Of a stretch of DNA of 64,000 bases, positions 12,480 through 23,276 are shown in pieces. A program made the position numbers and the translations under genes. The stretch covers positions 116,580 to 180,579 of the forward strand of contig NMRA01000023.1 of the NCBI GenBank assembly GCA_002633005.1. The letters run 5' to 3'. Below the pieces are notes generated by a model. It was not told the DNA's origin, did no database searches, and saw nothing but the letters and a program-made list of their open reading frames with translations. How positions within the stretch are numbered: position 1 is the stretch's first letter; every line of letters begins with the position of its first letter. This DNA comes from Phoronis australis. Taxonomy: Eukaryota > Phoronida > Phoronidae.

Positions 12480-12770
12480 AGGCAGTCACATAGCGTTATC
12501 TATTTTGGAATGTCGGAAAAAAGCTTGGCTTGTCTGTCATGTTGCGCCATCTATTGTTCTTTATTGTACTTGATTATAGGCTCTCTATTTGATTTCTTCG
12601 CTAGTCACAAGAATATTATCGTATTTTTCATAATAGCCGCCTTGATCTTCATGATTGTCATCATGCTCCGCATCCTCGCCGTTTCAATTAACTCCGCCAA
12701 GTATGGCTCTTTCGAGCACTCCCAGGAGCGACACTTGGCGGAATCGAAAATCAATAAAAATTAAACTAAC
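12480..12770. repeat. Fragment of the 317-bp satellite family plus inverted CCGCCAAGT arms
   Basis: The segment from GCGCCATCTATTGTTCTTTA to TTCGCTAGTCAC (about 12545-12608) is the same as the core of the array at 15.4-16.6 kb. It is followed at 12703-12752 by CCGCCAAGT ... ACTTGGCGG, an inverted pair like the hairpins at 25-51. The 97-codon frame across 12471-12764 is Ile/Phe-rich and is best explained by repeat sequence rather than a membrane protein. Confidence 0.6.
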
Positions 12771-13049
12771 AACAATAATTGACTTATATGATATCAATCA
12801 GAAAAACTATCGCATTGTTGCGCAAACAGACTAAATTGATCACCATGGCGTGAACTATAAACATAGACCGCGGTCACGGAACACTATCTAGTGACAGGGC
12901 AGGACGCGCCAACGGGGCACTATGACACGCTATTATGTGTGAAATATTGGTCTTACCGAAGAAAATCTCGAACGTTTTTTAGCAGATGAGGCCAGCAAGT
13001 GCTAAGCTAAATATCAAAACACGCTCTGATAAACTGCTTGAGAGTTAAT

Positions 13050-13370
13050 TTCTTTTGTTACAATGCACATCTAAATCATTACATCGCATTTACTCTGGCA
13101 AAGGAACTCTGATGAAGAGCACACACACACTTACTCTCACACACACGCATAAAAACTTCACAACAAACATCACGTGACAACAACATGTGTATTCCTCCTG
13201 AGACTTTTTGGGTCGTTGCGGGCTAAATTGTAGCGCAGACTGGGACTTAATCTTTAGTTAATCCAGTTACCACAAAAACTTAAAAATCTTAGAGACGCTA
13301 TATGAAAAACTTGAGAAAGATTTCAGGTAACTTGTTCAGTCGAAACTGTATTATAAACAATTCAAGAATT
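13050..13370. repeat. Dispersed repeat, copy 2 (see 3914-4225)
   Basis: Same order of blocks as copy 1: ACAATGCACA, a CA-rich patch, CATCACGTGACAACAAC, AAAAATCTTAGAGACGCTAT, TTTCAGGTAA. Here it leads straight into satellite-family sequence that resembles 15.4-16.6 kb. Confidence 0.8.
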
Positions 13371-13439
13371 TTAGAATACCTTTGTTCCTATGGAAGCACG
13401 CAACTGACTGGATTACAGTTCACTTTGTTTTGGTTATGC

Positions 13440-13612
13440 CTAGTTGACCCAGACTGAGCCAGCCAGCACTGTCCTACTGCAGAATGGACCGTCATGTTGC
13501 GCCATCTATTGATCTTTATTGTAGTTGATTGTATGCTCCATCTATTGCTCTTCATTGTAGTTGATTGTATGCTCTCTATTTGATTTCTTAGCTAGTCACA
13601 TGAATGTTATCG
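13440..13612. repeat. Rearranged fragment of the 317-bp satellite family
   Basis: CTAGTTGACCCAGACTGA, CAGCCAGCACTGTCCTACTG and GCGCCATCTATTG occur in the same order as in the array units. A short internal reduplication of TTGTAGTTGATTGTATGCTC (13519 and 13555) is unique to this fragment. Confidence 0.75.
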
Positions 13613-13619
13613 TGTTTTC

Positions 13620-15480
13620 CAAACTACCACATAACACGTAACTCCGGAAGTACTGGAAGCCTATTGTTTTTCGTCAAAATCAGATCCAAGAAAGCGGCTG
13701 TAGCGGCCATTTTGTTTCCATTTAAAGGTTCAAATGCTTCTGCAGGCTACAATTTTTTACGTAAAAGGCTAAGAATCGAAACAGTAAATGGACCGGAAGC
13801 TTGCTACAAGTATACCGGAAATTGTTTACTTCCGGTTAAAGATGGCGGAAATATCGGCGATCGCGCATGCGCACCTCGATTTTGGCTTAAAAACGTTTTC
13901 TCCTCTAGAGGGCGCATTATCAGACCAATTCATTCAAATTTTTGCAGGTATTAGTTTCTTGTAACATGCTATTATATAAAGCCAAAAAACCGGAATTTGC
14001 CTTCAAGATGGCGGATATGGCGCATATTGACGCATTTTCAGTCGTCTGGAGTGCGATTTTAAACGGGAGGAGAAAAAGACGTGATTTTTTGCATGTGGAT
14101 TCTTTAAAATATAGTCTTTCAAATGGCTTGTAACAATTTTCTTTCCGACTTACCGTTTTCGAGTTATTTGACTTTGAATTTCTTTAAAAAAACGCAAAAT
14201 TTCATTTTTTTCGAAAAATTTATGGAATTAGGCGATACCATCAGTTTAGATAGAATTTTGAACGGGCTTTTACAAGATGTTTTCCATTTTTCGCTAGGAC
14301 ATCTACTTTTCGAGTTATCTGAGATTTTCTGACAACGCTGTTCCTTTGTTGAGCGCTCTTGCTGCATTGATGTTGGTTTACCTTCTATTGAACTAGACTG
14401 TAGCCCACTTCTTATTGATTTATGACATCTAAGTTCATCGTATGACTGTTGTGATGTTGTTCATCATCGCCACCACCATCGTCATATTCGTCATCATCGT
14501 CATCATCTTCGTCATCATCTCCGTCGTTGTCTTTTCCGTTAATTTTGCCAAGTAGCCTTTTTCTTACTGATTTCGGACTTCTACGTTCGTCATGTGTATG
14601 TTATTATTACTTCTTTTGTTAATCCTCGCCACCATCGTCGTCATATTCCTCATCTTCGTCATCATCTTTATCGTCATCTTTTTGGTTAATTTCGCCAAGG
14701 TTCGCTCCTCGGAGAGCTTTCATTTTGTTTGTTCGCTCTCTACAGGTCGCAATTTTTGTCCGATTTTCACAAAATTTGCACACAACATGTAGATCGTAAA
14801 TCACTGGAAGGCTATTGTTTTTGGTCATGATCGAATACAAAATGGCGGACGAAGCGGCCATTTTGTATCCGATTTCACAGTCAAATGCTCGTAGTTGCCG
14901 CATTTTTCGACCTACATGTTTGAAAATCAGTACAAATTTACTAGAACGCATGAGCTATAAATGTGCAGAAAATCATTGACTTCCAGTTAAAGATGGCGGA
15001 AATATTGGACGTGGCGCATGCGCACCCCGAAATATGGCTAAAAACGTTTTCTCCTGTAGGAAGCGCATTAGCAAACCAATCACTTTCAAACTGGTCACGT
15101 GTTTGTTGAGTTTAATAAGCTTTTATAAAAAGTTATTGAACCGGCAGTCACTTTCAAGATGGCGGCTGTGGCGCATGTTCACACGATTTCAATCGCTCTG
15201 GTGTGGCATTTTTAACTGGAAGAGTAAATGACGTGAATTTTTGCATGTGGATTCCTTGAAGTATGGCCTTTCAAAAAGTCTGCGAGAGCGTATTTCTCAG
15301 ACTTACCGTTTTCGAGTTATTTGACTTTGAATTTCAAAAAAACGGCAAATTTTCAATTTTCTCGAAAAACTTTTGGATTTTTGCCAAACTACCACTTTAG
15401 ATAGAATTTTGAACGGGCTTTCAGAAGTTATTTTCCATTTTGCGCTACGACGTCTTCTTTTTGAATTATTTGAGATTTTC
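13620..15480. repeat. Two ~0.7 kb repeats (period ~1.16 kb) carrying YY1-like and NRF1-like motifs
   Basis: The stretch at about 13625-14330 aligns with 14786-15480. Shared blocks include GGAAG(C/G)CTATTGTTTTT, GTTAAAGATGGCGGAAATAT, GCGCATGCGCAC, AAAACGTTTTCTCCT and TCGAGTTATTTGACTTTGAA. AAGATGGCGG (YY1 core) occurs near 13840, 14007, 14992 and 15157; GCGCATGCGCAC (NRF1-type palindrome) occurs near 13863 and 15017. Between the copies lies a degenerate TCATC-type microsatellite with CGTC interruptions (about 14460-14690). The short open frames do not match each other as proteins. Confidence 0.7.
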
Positions 15481-16620
15481 GGATACCGTTGTTCCTTCGG
15501 TCACCTAAATGCAAGCACGCAGCTGGCTGGCTTTCAGTTCACTTTGTTTTGATTATGCCTAGTTGACCCAGACTGATCCAGCCAGCACTGTTCTACTGTA
15601 GACTGGACCGTCATGTTTGCGCCATCTATTGTTCTTTATTGTAGTTGATTGTGTGCTCTGTATTTGATTTCTTCGCTAGTCACATGAATGTTATCGTATT
15701 TGGCAAAGTACTACTTTAGATAGAATTTTGAACGGGCTTTCAGAAGATATTTTTTATTTTGCGCTACGACGTTTACTTTTTGAATTATTCGAGATTTACG
15801 GATATCGTTGTTCCAATTCGGTTACCTATGCAAGCACGCAGCTGGCTGGCTTTCAGTTCACTTTGTTTTGGTTATGCCTAGTTGACCCAGACTGACCCAG
15901 CCAGCACTGTCCTAGTGTAGACTGGACCGTCATGTTGCGCCATCTATTGTTCTTTATTGTAGTTGATTGTATGCTCTCTATTTGATTTCTTCACTAGTCA
16001 CATGAATGTTATCGTGTTTGCCAAACTACAACTTTAGATAGAGTTTTGAACGGGCTTTCAGACGATATTTTCTATTTTGCGTTACGACGTCTACTTTTTG
16101 AATTATTCGAGATTTTCGAATGCCGTTGTTCCTTCGGTCACACGCAGCTGGCTGGTTTTCAGCTCACTTTGTTTTGGTTATGCCTAGTTGACCCAGACTG
16201 ACCCAGCCAGCACTGTCCTACTGTAAAGCGTGCCTCGTCCGTAATGTTGCGCCATCTATTGTTCTTTATTGTAGTTGATTGTATGCTCTATCAAAGTACG
16301 TAGAGTTGTGGACGGGCTTTCAGACGATATTTTCCATTTTGCGCTACAATGTCTACTTTTGAATTATTCGAGATTTTTGAATGCCGTTGTTCCGTCGGTC
16401 ACCTATGAAAGGACGCAGCTGGCTGGCTTTCAGTTCACTTTATTCTGGTTATGCCTAGTTGACCCAGACTGACCCAGCCAGTACTGTCCTACTGCAGACT
16501 GGACCGTCATGTTGCGCCATCTATTGTTCTTTATTATAGTTGATTGTATGCTCTCTATTTGATTTCTTCGCTAGTCACATGAATGATATCGTGTTCGTCG
16601 TCTTTTCGATTAATTCCGCC
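15390..16620. repeat. Satellite-like tandem array, ~317-bp units
   Basis: GAACGGGCTTTCAGA-type unit starts fall at about 15412, 15729, 16047 and 16309, giving periods near 317, 318 and 262. Each unit runs through a GAATTATTCGAGATTTT block, GCAGCTGGCTGGCTTTCAG, CTAGTTGACCCAGACTGA, GCGCCATCTATTGTTCTTTA and CTAGTCACATGAATG. The fourth unit is shortened by an internal deletion at its start. The array ends near TTCCGCCGAGAGTCGCTCCT at about 16615. It is non-coding. Confidence 0.85.
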
Positions 16621-16621
16621 G

Positions 16622-17050
16622 AGAGTCGCTCCTCGGAGCGCTCTCGTTTTAACGATTATTCCGTGCACTGATGCCCGTTAACTGAGGTACTGGTCGATGA
16701 CAACTTCGCCGCAGTCGCCAGTGGGGTTAACCATAGTTTGTTGTGATGTGTGTTACGATACTTGACGTAGCATTCGGGATCTTTTCATGCATCAAAGCAA
16801 TATTATTAATATTTGGAATGGTTTATGACAGGTTTAACAGTACCAGTTAAATCAATCAATGCTGAATGGTCAAATCGATATTTGTTGGTGAGGTAAGACT
16901 ACAATTCAAGCCCAAAAGTTAGGTGACAAATATCCATTAGACTATTTGTTTACTCCCGATCCTATGTCGTCCGGAAATCTATTACACGTTGACGCTGAAA
17001 CATGTTTTTACCTGACCTTTGGTTTTTAGGTTTGAGGGCTAGTGCCGTGC
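16622..17050. other. Non-coding spacer before segmental duplication A
   Basis: There is no coding or repeat match I can support. Similarity to copy B begins abruptly at GCAGAGGAGATATGCATC near 17051. Confidence 0.4.
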
Positions 17051-20000
17051 AGAGGAGATATGCATCACTTCTGCAACCGTCCCTGAATGGGCAAAAAATG
17101 GGTTTAAGCTGTTGAATGCAGCCAACCAGCAAAATCTTCCTATCAAGTGCAGATTCGTTGTCAAAGCCTAGTAATTTCTATATCGGAGATAAAGAACAAA
17201 GCCTTTGAAAAGGGACAGCTTTTTTAAAGAAGGGTAAGTTGTTTGAGGAGTTTACGTATTCCGGACCTTAGCGGTAGGATGGCATATAAGTAGGGTGTTC
17301 GGGTTGTACAATTTGGTGCAACTGAATGTATTTTATCAATTCGTGTGACTGCCATTTTTGTGAAAATTGTATTTTTGATGAGAAAATACGAGTGAGGTCG
17401 CATTTGAACATATCACTCTTACTACCAATAGCAAGCCATAGGATTTTAAATTACTCTTAAACAACAGAAACATTATCCAACATTTTTAAATAACCCAAGT
17501 CAACATATCTTCTATTGTAAAAAAAATAAAAAATCTGAGGAACGGTTCCCTCACCCTCAACCTTTGACCAGAAGTGAGCATGACAGTCCCATGATTCTGT
17601 AATCGGTGTTTAAAATTGCTGAAAGTATCAAAAATAAAAAGGCTTGAAATTGGGTAACTAAGGTTTGAAGTCGTCTCAAATAACTTGCATATTTTGCAAA
17701 CAAGTGATGCTTTAAAAAATTTTTATGTCTAGGAATGAAAAATAAAGACGCAGTTTTATACAAATCAATACTTACTCTATTGTGTACACCTTTGCTTTCT
17801 GGAAATAGAAACTATTTAATTCTGAGTGAAATTGTAAAGCAGTTACCATATCCTATTTTTGAAGAAGAGGGACAACATTTTTGATCCAATCTGACATACT
17901 TAAATATTCATGATTCACTATTTGTTCCACATTCAGTGACATTTTAAGGCCACTTCAAGCCGCAACATAGACAAGCTTTGTTACTCATTTCTCTTCCCAC
18001 AGCATGTCGTCCACACACCCGCAGTGCTGCATGTCACAAAATACAAGCCAGTGGCCCTGGAGAATTGTGAATCGCAATACCGTAAGAAAATGAGCCAGTG
18101 GATTGTTTGTGTGGGAAGAGGAACTATATCTGACTGCTACACCAGCTATCCTCGTTGGTGAGGATGCCCTTTCATAGGCAATGAGTCATGTGTGGACAAC
18201 AATGGCTTATTTCCTTTCCTGGAAGAAACATGAGGGACTGAAGCTAAAAAAAACCTAGTAACACTCTGCTCTAGTTCAGGGTCAGATTTTGGGCTCAAGG
18301 CGAGTCAAGTGATATGATGTTGTGTTTGCCTTCAAGGATCTAATTGCGGACGTTATTGAGGCTGAATGAAATTGGACCTTTTTTACAAGCGCTTCTATAG
18401 GCCATTGAAACTCGATACCAGTGAAATGAAAACCAAAAGCATCTAGTATAAATACCTGTCCTTTCTCACTGAGTGACATTAATTTTTCCTTTCAGAAGAA
18501 AGGTTTTACCTTAAAGGTAAAAACTTTTCAATTCGATACGCATTATATAGAAATGACAGTCATGGACTTTTTCGATTGTCTTACTGTCAATAAAAAGCCC
18601 GTTAATGTTACACTTTGATTATCGAATAAATTTTTCATCAACATGCACGTTTGTCACTAATTATTCAAACCACAATATTTCTTCAGTTTTAAAGCCCCAT
18701 ACAGTGCAGTTGAGCTGCTTCTTTATAAGCTGAAGGGATTACCAATTACGCTTGGAGGTTATCACTTTCCTGTTTACCTATAGAAATGTCCGGCGATCAA
18801 AACGAAGTATTCTCTTTGTTTGCATTTGATTTGTTTGTGTGTGAAATTATTTTAAAGCTTTCTTAAGAAGGCCTTTGAAGTTTTGTGTTAACTTTTCTAT
18901 AATAAAAGTTCCACATGCAAGCAAAATATGTTTTCAATCGTAGCTAGCTGGTTAAGAATCTGCTATGCACAAGTTTCGAGAACAATAACCAGTTTATTTA
19001 AAAACAAAATGGCAAACTGAACAACCACATACATACAAAATAACATTATTAATTAAACAGAATTGTAATTTTTCCAATGTGGTATGGTCCATAATCAGTG
19101 ATATCAAACGCTGACTTTGTCAATTGAGAGGTTCAATTCATGAAGGTTATTGCTGAAGGACTGCTTTTCACTTTGTGGAAAAGTGAAACAGACGGTAAGG
19201 CGGCTGGCTTCAGTGATTTTCTCTCAACTGTAACAAAATGGTCAGAGAAATATTAACAAGTTATAAAAGAAAACACAATTAAGACAATTAATTTTGTAAG
19301 GCAGAACATACTTTACATTTCATCTTTATGTTTATATGTAGAAACTAATAATCTTTGTACCCAAGCCTTATTTAGGTTCTGAATTAAAATATTTGAAACA
19401 GGCTAAACGTGATTTAAGAATGTGTATTTTTCATGACACCTAAAATTTATTTCTTATCTCAACAAATAAGATTCTTTCTAGGTGTCAATATTTATTCCAG
19501 TGCAATGTTAAGAATTTACTGAAGAGCTCATTCATGTTAATTTGGTTGAACTATAATGTGGAAGTCCTGGTGGTGGGGTCCGCTATAAAATAAGGAAACT
19601 CACTCATCTAGAGAATTTTATTAGACATGGCATAGTTTTGCTGCTGTGAAAAAATCACCCTTGACTTCTGATCGGCACGTCCCATGCACCTCTTATAATG
19701 GGAGCACTCCCACCCAGGACAATTTATGTGAATACAATGTATGTGCTGCTAACCTACCATCCGGGTCCTGGGTGAGTTTCTGAAGGGAAACACTTAGTTC
19801 CACTGAATAAACCCGTTAGTCAGTGGGGTAACTGGTGGAGATAACATCACTGAGCGATGTTGATAGAAACTAATTGCTAAAAACTTACCAAGTAACGTGA
19901 TTACGTAGTCTCCCAATAGAAATGCAGAGAGCACAGGCGTGAGACTTCGGCATCCACACCATTTTGTCACATGGTTGACCCCTTTGACCTTAATTCTTCA

Positions 20001-20186
20001 CGCCTGTAGTAACCTTAGGTCTCTTGGGAATTTGTTATCACCTGTCAAAGATTTGCCCCCGGGAAAATAGCCATAACAAGGCTTAGCGGGACGACGTATT
20101 TTGATAACAGTTACAGGCAGACAGCGACACATGCGCAATTCAATCACCACTAGTGCAACAGCGACACCGCGTCGAATAGCCCCATT
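17051..20186. mobile_element. TIR element, copy A (left end missing), with an internal ~530-bp insertion
   Basis: The right tip ends ...GTCGAATAGCCCCATT at 20186. This is the exact reverse complement of the left tip of copy B, AATGGGGCTATTCGAC. The rest aligns with 55884-58363 except for extra sequence at about 17201-17727. The left terminus is not present. At its right edge the element abuts BEL/Pao coding remnant (minus strand). I do not recognise a transposase. Confidence 0.7.
17201..17727. other. Copy-A-specific insertion of about 530 bp
   Basis: In copy B, GAGAACAAAATCTACGAATG is continuous. In copy A, AAAGAACAAA (17191-17200) is followed by unrelated AT-rich DNA, and the alignment resumes at GGAATGAAAAATAAAG. 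No terminal repeats or coding sequence were recognised. It could instead be a deletion in copy B. Confidence 0.65.
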
Positions 20187-20440
20187 CGCAGGAACTAAAC
20201 ACCGGGACAAACTGAAGTTCTCCTGACTTCTAAAATCTCGCTGCCGCACATTCCACTTGGCGACGTTGCTAGGGTTCAAAGGGTCGTCCCAGTCCCTACA
20301 GCGCCTCATTACATCTTGTAAAGTGTGTTTAGCACACAGCGCCAAAGGTCCAACAAATTCAAGGAGATCAAAAACAAATGCGAACATTTTAAGCATACAT
20401 CTCTTGGTATAAACAGGATCACGCTCCTAATTTGTTTACA
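20187..20440 (-). pseudogene. BEL/Pao retroelement pol fragment, copy A
   Basis: On the minus strand, 20396 down to 20187 encodes the region between reverse transcriptase and RNase H that is typical of BEL/Pao pol. The pattern is FDLLEFVGPLALCAKHTLQ followed by RRCRDWDDPLNP, matching the family pattern YDPLGxxxPxxLxAKxxLQ ... WDDPxP. A little further on, CLVPAN corresponds to the family block before RNase H. There the frame leaves pol and enters the TIR element at 20186. Sequence above 20440 does not look like reverse transcriptase, so the fragment is truncated at both ends. Confidence 0.75.
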
Positions 20441-21965
20441 GCTACTGTCTACATTGGATAGTATTAATCCTTGGATGGGTGTGCAAGTACATGTAATAGA
20501 CAATTACCAAGGGCCAAGGTTCATACACGTAAACCAGCAGGCAGCAGTTAGGAATCAAGGAAAGTCAAGTCAAAAGGCCACGAGTGTCATCGTACCGTCT
20601 GATATAATTCGTATTCCTAAATCATAGTATATTTCGCAAACATCAGTTTTGTGACAGTTAGGACTGAAACCATGGATTATTGAATGAGTGTGCGACTTCG
20701 CAAAAGACTGTCAAGATATCTGCTACTTATTGCATTCATGTCTCAGATTCTGCTAAAATTTTTGAGCTGGAATTTTCAGATATCAACTGGTCTAACTGAG
20801 GCTACTGCAAACAAATGTATCAACATTGAGAGCAAGTGAAGTATCATTACTTGAACGAGCCCCCAGTTTAGTGAAGTGGGTAAAAAAGTCCGCCTCAGAG
20901 AAACAAAAACTCCGAAAAAAGTAGAAAGGGATACAATAGTCCGCAAAAAGGCAGGAACTGTCGAAATTCGGCGAACGCACAATTCGTAGCTCTGAACGTT
21001 GCCTGTGAATCATAATCAATGTCCGCATACTCAAAAAACTCGAGCACCCTCCATTTTAGGCTGGGTGCACGGATGCTTCTATCACAGCAGTGTTATGCAC
21101 ACTTTACGGATGTAAGGAAAATTGATAGAGCTCTTAAAAAAGAAAAGACCAAGCTGATGAAGTAAAAACGTTCAACCCGGTATAAAATTAGTTGATTGTC
21201 ACTGTCAGTTACAATTAACAGTGTTCAAAGAAATGTACCGTATATGTATTGCCACTATAATGAACCATTCCCCACAAATCAAATTCCATCACAGGGGAAC
21301 TTTACAAACAAAATTAAAACTAAAAACCTATCCCAGTTCCAAACATTCACTTGTAAATCCATGTAGGCCTACCTATTCTTGATTTATGGTAAATAATTTT
21401 TAGTTTAGGCCAGAGAAAAAATAAATATTTTGCTTGATGAATAGGATATGCATATGCTTTGGTTCCATTCAAAGCCCGGAGTATGAGTTTGATTGAAATG
21501 TATTTATCACTTATACGGCTATAGTAGGTAAGGTAGTTGCGTGCACTCCGTCTGGTCGCCGTTAATGCTATACTTGTAACGAAGGATAAATACATGAAAC
21601 AAGATTACGAGCAGAACAATTCGAGAAAATTCAACGCATTAATTTGCCCTAATCGACTCCTAGCGAAGACGCTACTTTTCAATTAATCTAGAAAAATCCT
21701 CACTTGTTATCATACGGTGATATATTGCGACAATACTATTTCATTAAACACATTAGCGTAGACGCTATTCTTCCTACAACTAGATGTATAATTGGTTGTT
21801 ATTACACTTGTGACAAAACTATTCTCTTAATTACACCTGTCATGCCTCTTTAGGTGAAATTTACAAGGGTAGTAAGAGACTGGTTAATGATTTCGTATGT
21901 ATGGTGATAAATGATTGTGTTAGTCATTGACTGATCAGAGATTTAGTGGTGTGTGACCGAACATC
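20441..21965. other. 5' flank of gene A (duplicated at 58620-60133)
   Basis: This is non-coding and alignable with the flank of gene B through most of its length, including GTAGACGCTATTCTTC near 21758. Copy B has an extra ~85-bp tandem duplication here. I do not see a decisive TATA box. The promoter of the PAN-FReD gene should lie in the last few hundred bases, and conservation between A and B is the only support. Confidence 0.5.
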
Positions 21966-22250
21966 ATGATTAAATGCAAGTTGGTGGTTCTCTTTTTTCT
22001 ACAAGTAAATTTTCAAATTAATTTCATCGTGACTCTAGATATGGCCAGATTTCACACAGAGAAGACACGTGCATCAACATGTCCGGGCAACGTTACCGTC
22101 AGTGCATCTTCTCTGATCGAATGTTCTCGTCTGTGTTCTGTGGATCGCCTTTGTGTGGCCTTCCTGTATGTCAGTAGAAGGTTCTGCTCAACTTGCAATA
22201 CTGTGGAAAAAGCTGGGTCAAAGAACGGCGAAAATCTTTTCGGGTGGCGG
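21966..22250 (+). CDS. PAN-FReD gene A, exon 1: signal peptide and PAN/apple domain
   Basis: The exon gives 95 codons from ATG. Residues about 5-24 are strongly hydrophobic (LVVLFFLQVNFQINFIVTL), as expected for a signal peptide, so the product should be secreted. Residues about 38-85 form a Cys-rich PAN/apple-like domain with CPGNVTVSASSLIECSRLC, then LCVAFLY and CSTC. PAN domains bind protein or carbohydrate ligands outside the cell. The exon ends in CGG directly before GTGAGT (22251), a strong donor in phase 0. Translation past the donor stops after six codons. The ATG is supported by its copy at 60134, where the signal peptide is also conserved. Neighbours: exon 2 at 23046 and the FReD exon at 26647. 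The ligand is unknown. Confidence 0.8.
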
Positions 22251-23045
22251 GTGAGTACATGCACGATCTGAAGGGATGACGAGTCCGGCATATTCACCAC
22301 TGACATTTCGTGCTCTTGCAATTTGCGAAACGCGTGTATTCTGTGGGCATACTGATTTTCGTCATCAAACGAGCCTAAGTTCCAAAGAAACGTTTTTTGT
22401 AGCACATATTCCCACTTGAGAAAAACACCAGTAACAAACGTTATAGTTTGGCCTTCGTCTGCCTGTATTTTGGCCGCGAAACGGAGTGAAGTTTTGTCTT
22501 GAGGAAAAAAAAATTAAGTGGCACGAGGATTTGCAACTGACCCATGAGCCACAACTTTAAGATATTTTAAGTCAGAAAAAGATGTTTAACGTTTCCTCTT
22601 CGTTGCATCAATCTAGCGAAAACAATTATTTCAGACGTAGTGGTTTTAAATAATTTTCCCTGATGATTCCCAGTACAGCGAAGAGGCTCTCATGGGAAAC
22701 ATTATTTCATATTGGGAACCGATAAATCGTTAGGTACAAGACATGGGCAATTAAACGAGCATTTGCTTAACATTTCCATTTAGATGCGTTTGTGATTCCA
22801 TGCCCCGACCCCGTACTGAAAAACGGTTTACTTGCAATCAGGAATAAAACGTAATTTTATTTAGTTGGCTTAAAAACGATTCAACACTGCAAAGCGCCAA
22901 CCTACTTACCCACCCCAAATGAGAGAGGTAGGGCGACAACTGGGAAGCAAGGGATAGTCTTACCAGGCAAACTTAAGTGCATGCAATACTATGGGTTTCT
23001 TTTTAACTCGATGTTGTTTTTATTCTACAAGGAATTGTTTTGTAG

Positions 23046-23070
23046 GAATTCCAAGACTGCTCTGATCCAG
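23046..23070 (+). CDS. PAN-FReD gene A, exon 2: 25-base linker exon
   Basis: A TTTTGTAG acceptor precedes GAATTCCAAGACTGC..., and GTAGGC follows. Entered in phase 0 it encodes EFQDCSDP plus one base, and that last base completes a Gly codon with the GC that opens exon 3. DCSD is the conserved Cys-containing start of a fibrinogen C-terminal domain (family pattern DCxD). The exon is conserved at 61217-61241 with two silent changes. It is too short for ordinary gene finders and easily missed. Confidence 0.8.
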
Positions 23071-23276
23071 GTAGGCATGTTTATTATTTAAGAGTGCATG
23101 GCACACAAAAGTGACGACTTGAACTTCCTTGTAGCACTTGATGGGTCAATTTTTATTCTGCGCATAAATTATTGAAAGATGCTCTTCTTACAAAAGAAAG
23201 ATATTATTATACAGTTTCCTTTCTTCTGGGCACGTGAAAGCCCCGAGCATTGCCGATTTAGTTGGGAAAAGTATTC

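Larger units (their letters stand above)
17051..23276 (+). repeat. Segmental duplication, copy A (partner 55884-61440)
   Basis: This copy is collinear with 55884-61440 on the same strand over roughly 6 kb. It includes part of a TIR element, a BEL/Pao fragment, the 5' flank, exon 1, intron 1 and exon 2 of the PAN-FReD gene, and the start of intron 2. Copy A carries about 530 bp that copy B lacks (about 17201-17727). Intron 1 is 795 bp in A and 792 bp in B. The left breakpoint falls inside the TIR element; the right end is where the inverted element starts at 23277. Confidence 0.9.

Noticed and set aside
12471-12764. 97-codon frame resembling a membrane protein
   Set aside because: It is made of satellite-family sequence that occurs elsewhere in the window without an open frame.
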